A stretch of 7,056 nt of DNA, from the NCBI GenBank assembly GCA_030744635.1, contig JASLQE010000294.1:1-7056 (forward strand), in the 5' to 3' direction. Position 1 is the stretch's first letter. Every line of letters begins with the position of its first letter. This DNA comes from Dehalococcoidia bacterium. GTDB lineage: Bacteria > Chloroflexota > Dehalococcoidia > JACVQG01 > JAHKAY01. A model generated the notes under the pieces. That model saw only the letters and a program-made list of their open reading frames with translations. It made no database searches and was not told the DNA's origin. Of this stretch, positions 6,824 to 7,056 are shown piece by piece. Both the position numbers and the translations under genes were made by a program.

Positions 6824-6851
6824 GACACAGCAAGAGGCACTGTTCTATGGT
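6822..6851 (+). promoter_or_regulatory. Probable promoter of the CoA-transferase gene
   Basis: A perfect TTGACA (6822-6827) is followed after 18 nt by TATGGT (6846-6851), four of six bases of the -10 consensus. Transcription would start near 6858, giving a leader of about 35 nt that includes the ribosome binding site. The rest of the 176-nt gap after uvrB (6717-6892) shows no credible gene and no canonical terminator. Confidence 0.4.
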
Positions 6852-6879
6852 GGGGTTAATATTTCCTAATACCGGAATC

Positions 6880-6886
6880 GGGAGGT
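6880..6886 (+). promoter_or_regulatory. Ribosome binding site of the CoA-transferase gene
   Basis: GGGAGGT lies 6 nt before ATG 6893. It fixes this ATG as the start. Confidence 0.7.
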
Positions 6887-6892
6887 CAGGAC

Positions 6893-7056
6893 ATGACCAA
6901 GCCACTGGATGGCATCAGAGTAATTGAGTGGGCAGCGTTCCACAACGGCCCCGCCGCAGGCTATATGCTGGGGGACCTGGGGGCTGAGGTTATCAAAATT
7001 GAGGAGCCTATCAAGGGGGACCCGTCCCGAGGCATGACTCAGATGTTTGGAGAATC
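6893..7056 (+). CDS. Family III (CaiB/BaiF-type) CoA-transferase, 3'-truncated by window edge
   Basis: Only the first 54 codons are present. They match the N-terminus of the family III CoA-transferases (formyl-CoA:oxalate CoA-transferase, CaiB, BaiF, alpha-methylacyl-CoA racemase): LDGIRVIEWA (5-14), then GPAAGYMLGDLGAEVIKIEE (19-38) and GDPSRG. These enzymes move CoA between organic acids, or racemise 2-methylacyl-CoA. The N-terminal Rossmann-like part seen here contacts CoA. The catalytic Asp and the specificity-determining residues lie beyond the window, so substrate and gene name cannot be given. FHNGPAAG replaces the commoner pattern of a small-residue run before GP, within the family's variation. 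A good ribosome binding site and a likely promoter suggest a transcription unit separate from uvrB. Confidence 0.88.
   Translation, partial: MTKPLDGIRVIEWAAFHNGPAAGYMLGDLGAEVIKIEEPIKGDPSRGMTQMFGE

Noticed and set aside
6622..6825. 67-codon + strand frame crossing the end of uvrB
   Set aside because: More than half overlaps uvrB's UVR motif in another frame, the translation has no recognisable feature, and there is no ribosome site.

Overview
The window is ordinary bacterial chromosome: compact, moderately GC-rich, and with every convincing gene on the + strand. It holds two truncated genes at the edges and five complete ones. The starts mix ATG and GTG, and several genes have Shine-Dalgarno sites. 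The gene set (late cobamide synthesis, proline synthesis, ribosomal protein L25 of the long CTC type, UvrB, family III CoA-transferase) does not fix the taxon. Dehalococcoidia-like Chloroflexota is my best guess, from overall flavour only, and I hold it weakly.

Layout. Positions 1-833 are the C-terminal half of cobyric acid synthase (cobQ), followed by cobU, which overlaps it by 10 nt. These two act late in adenosylcobamide assembly: amidation of the corrin ring, then activation of adenosylcobinamide to its GDP form. A well-formed promoter with an extended -10 sits at the cobU/proB junction, so close to the proB ATG that the proB transcript should be leaderless or nearly so. proB (1398-2504) and proA (2513-3799) are 8 nt apart and encode the first two steps from glutamate to proline. 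rplY (3852-4493) follows after 52 nt with a strong ribosome binding site.

The rplY-uvrB gap (4494-4730) contains a perfect 35-nt palindrome, a possible AT-rich promoter and a stretch that may be a decayed small ORF. The UvrB excision-repair helicase most likely starts at 4731, although the frame stays open back to an ATG at 4617. After uvrB comes a 176-nt gap with small inverted repeats and a perfect TTGACA -35 box. The 5' end of a CaiB/BaiF-type (family III) CoA-transferase then runs off the window.

No novel multi-gene system, mobile element, CRISPR array or RNA gene is visible. The points that deserve a second look are regulatory: the near-leaderless proB promoter, the palindrome without a U-tract, the unclear uvrB 5' region, and overlapping inverted repeats at the CoA-transferase promoter.
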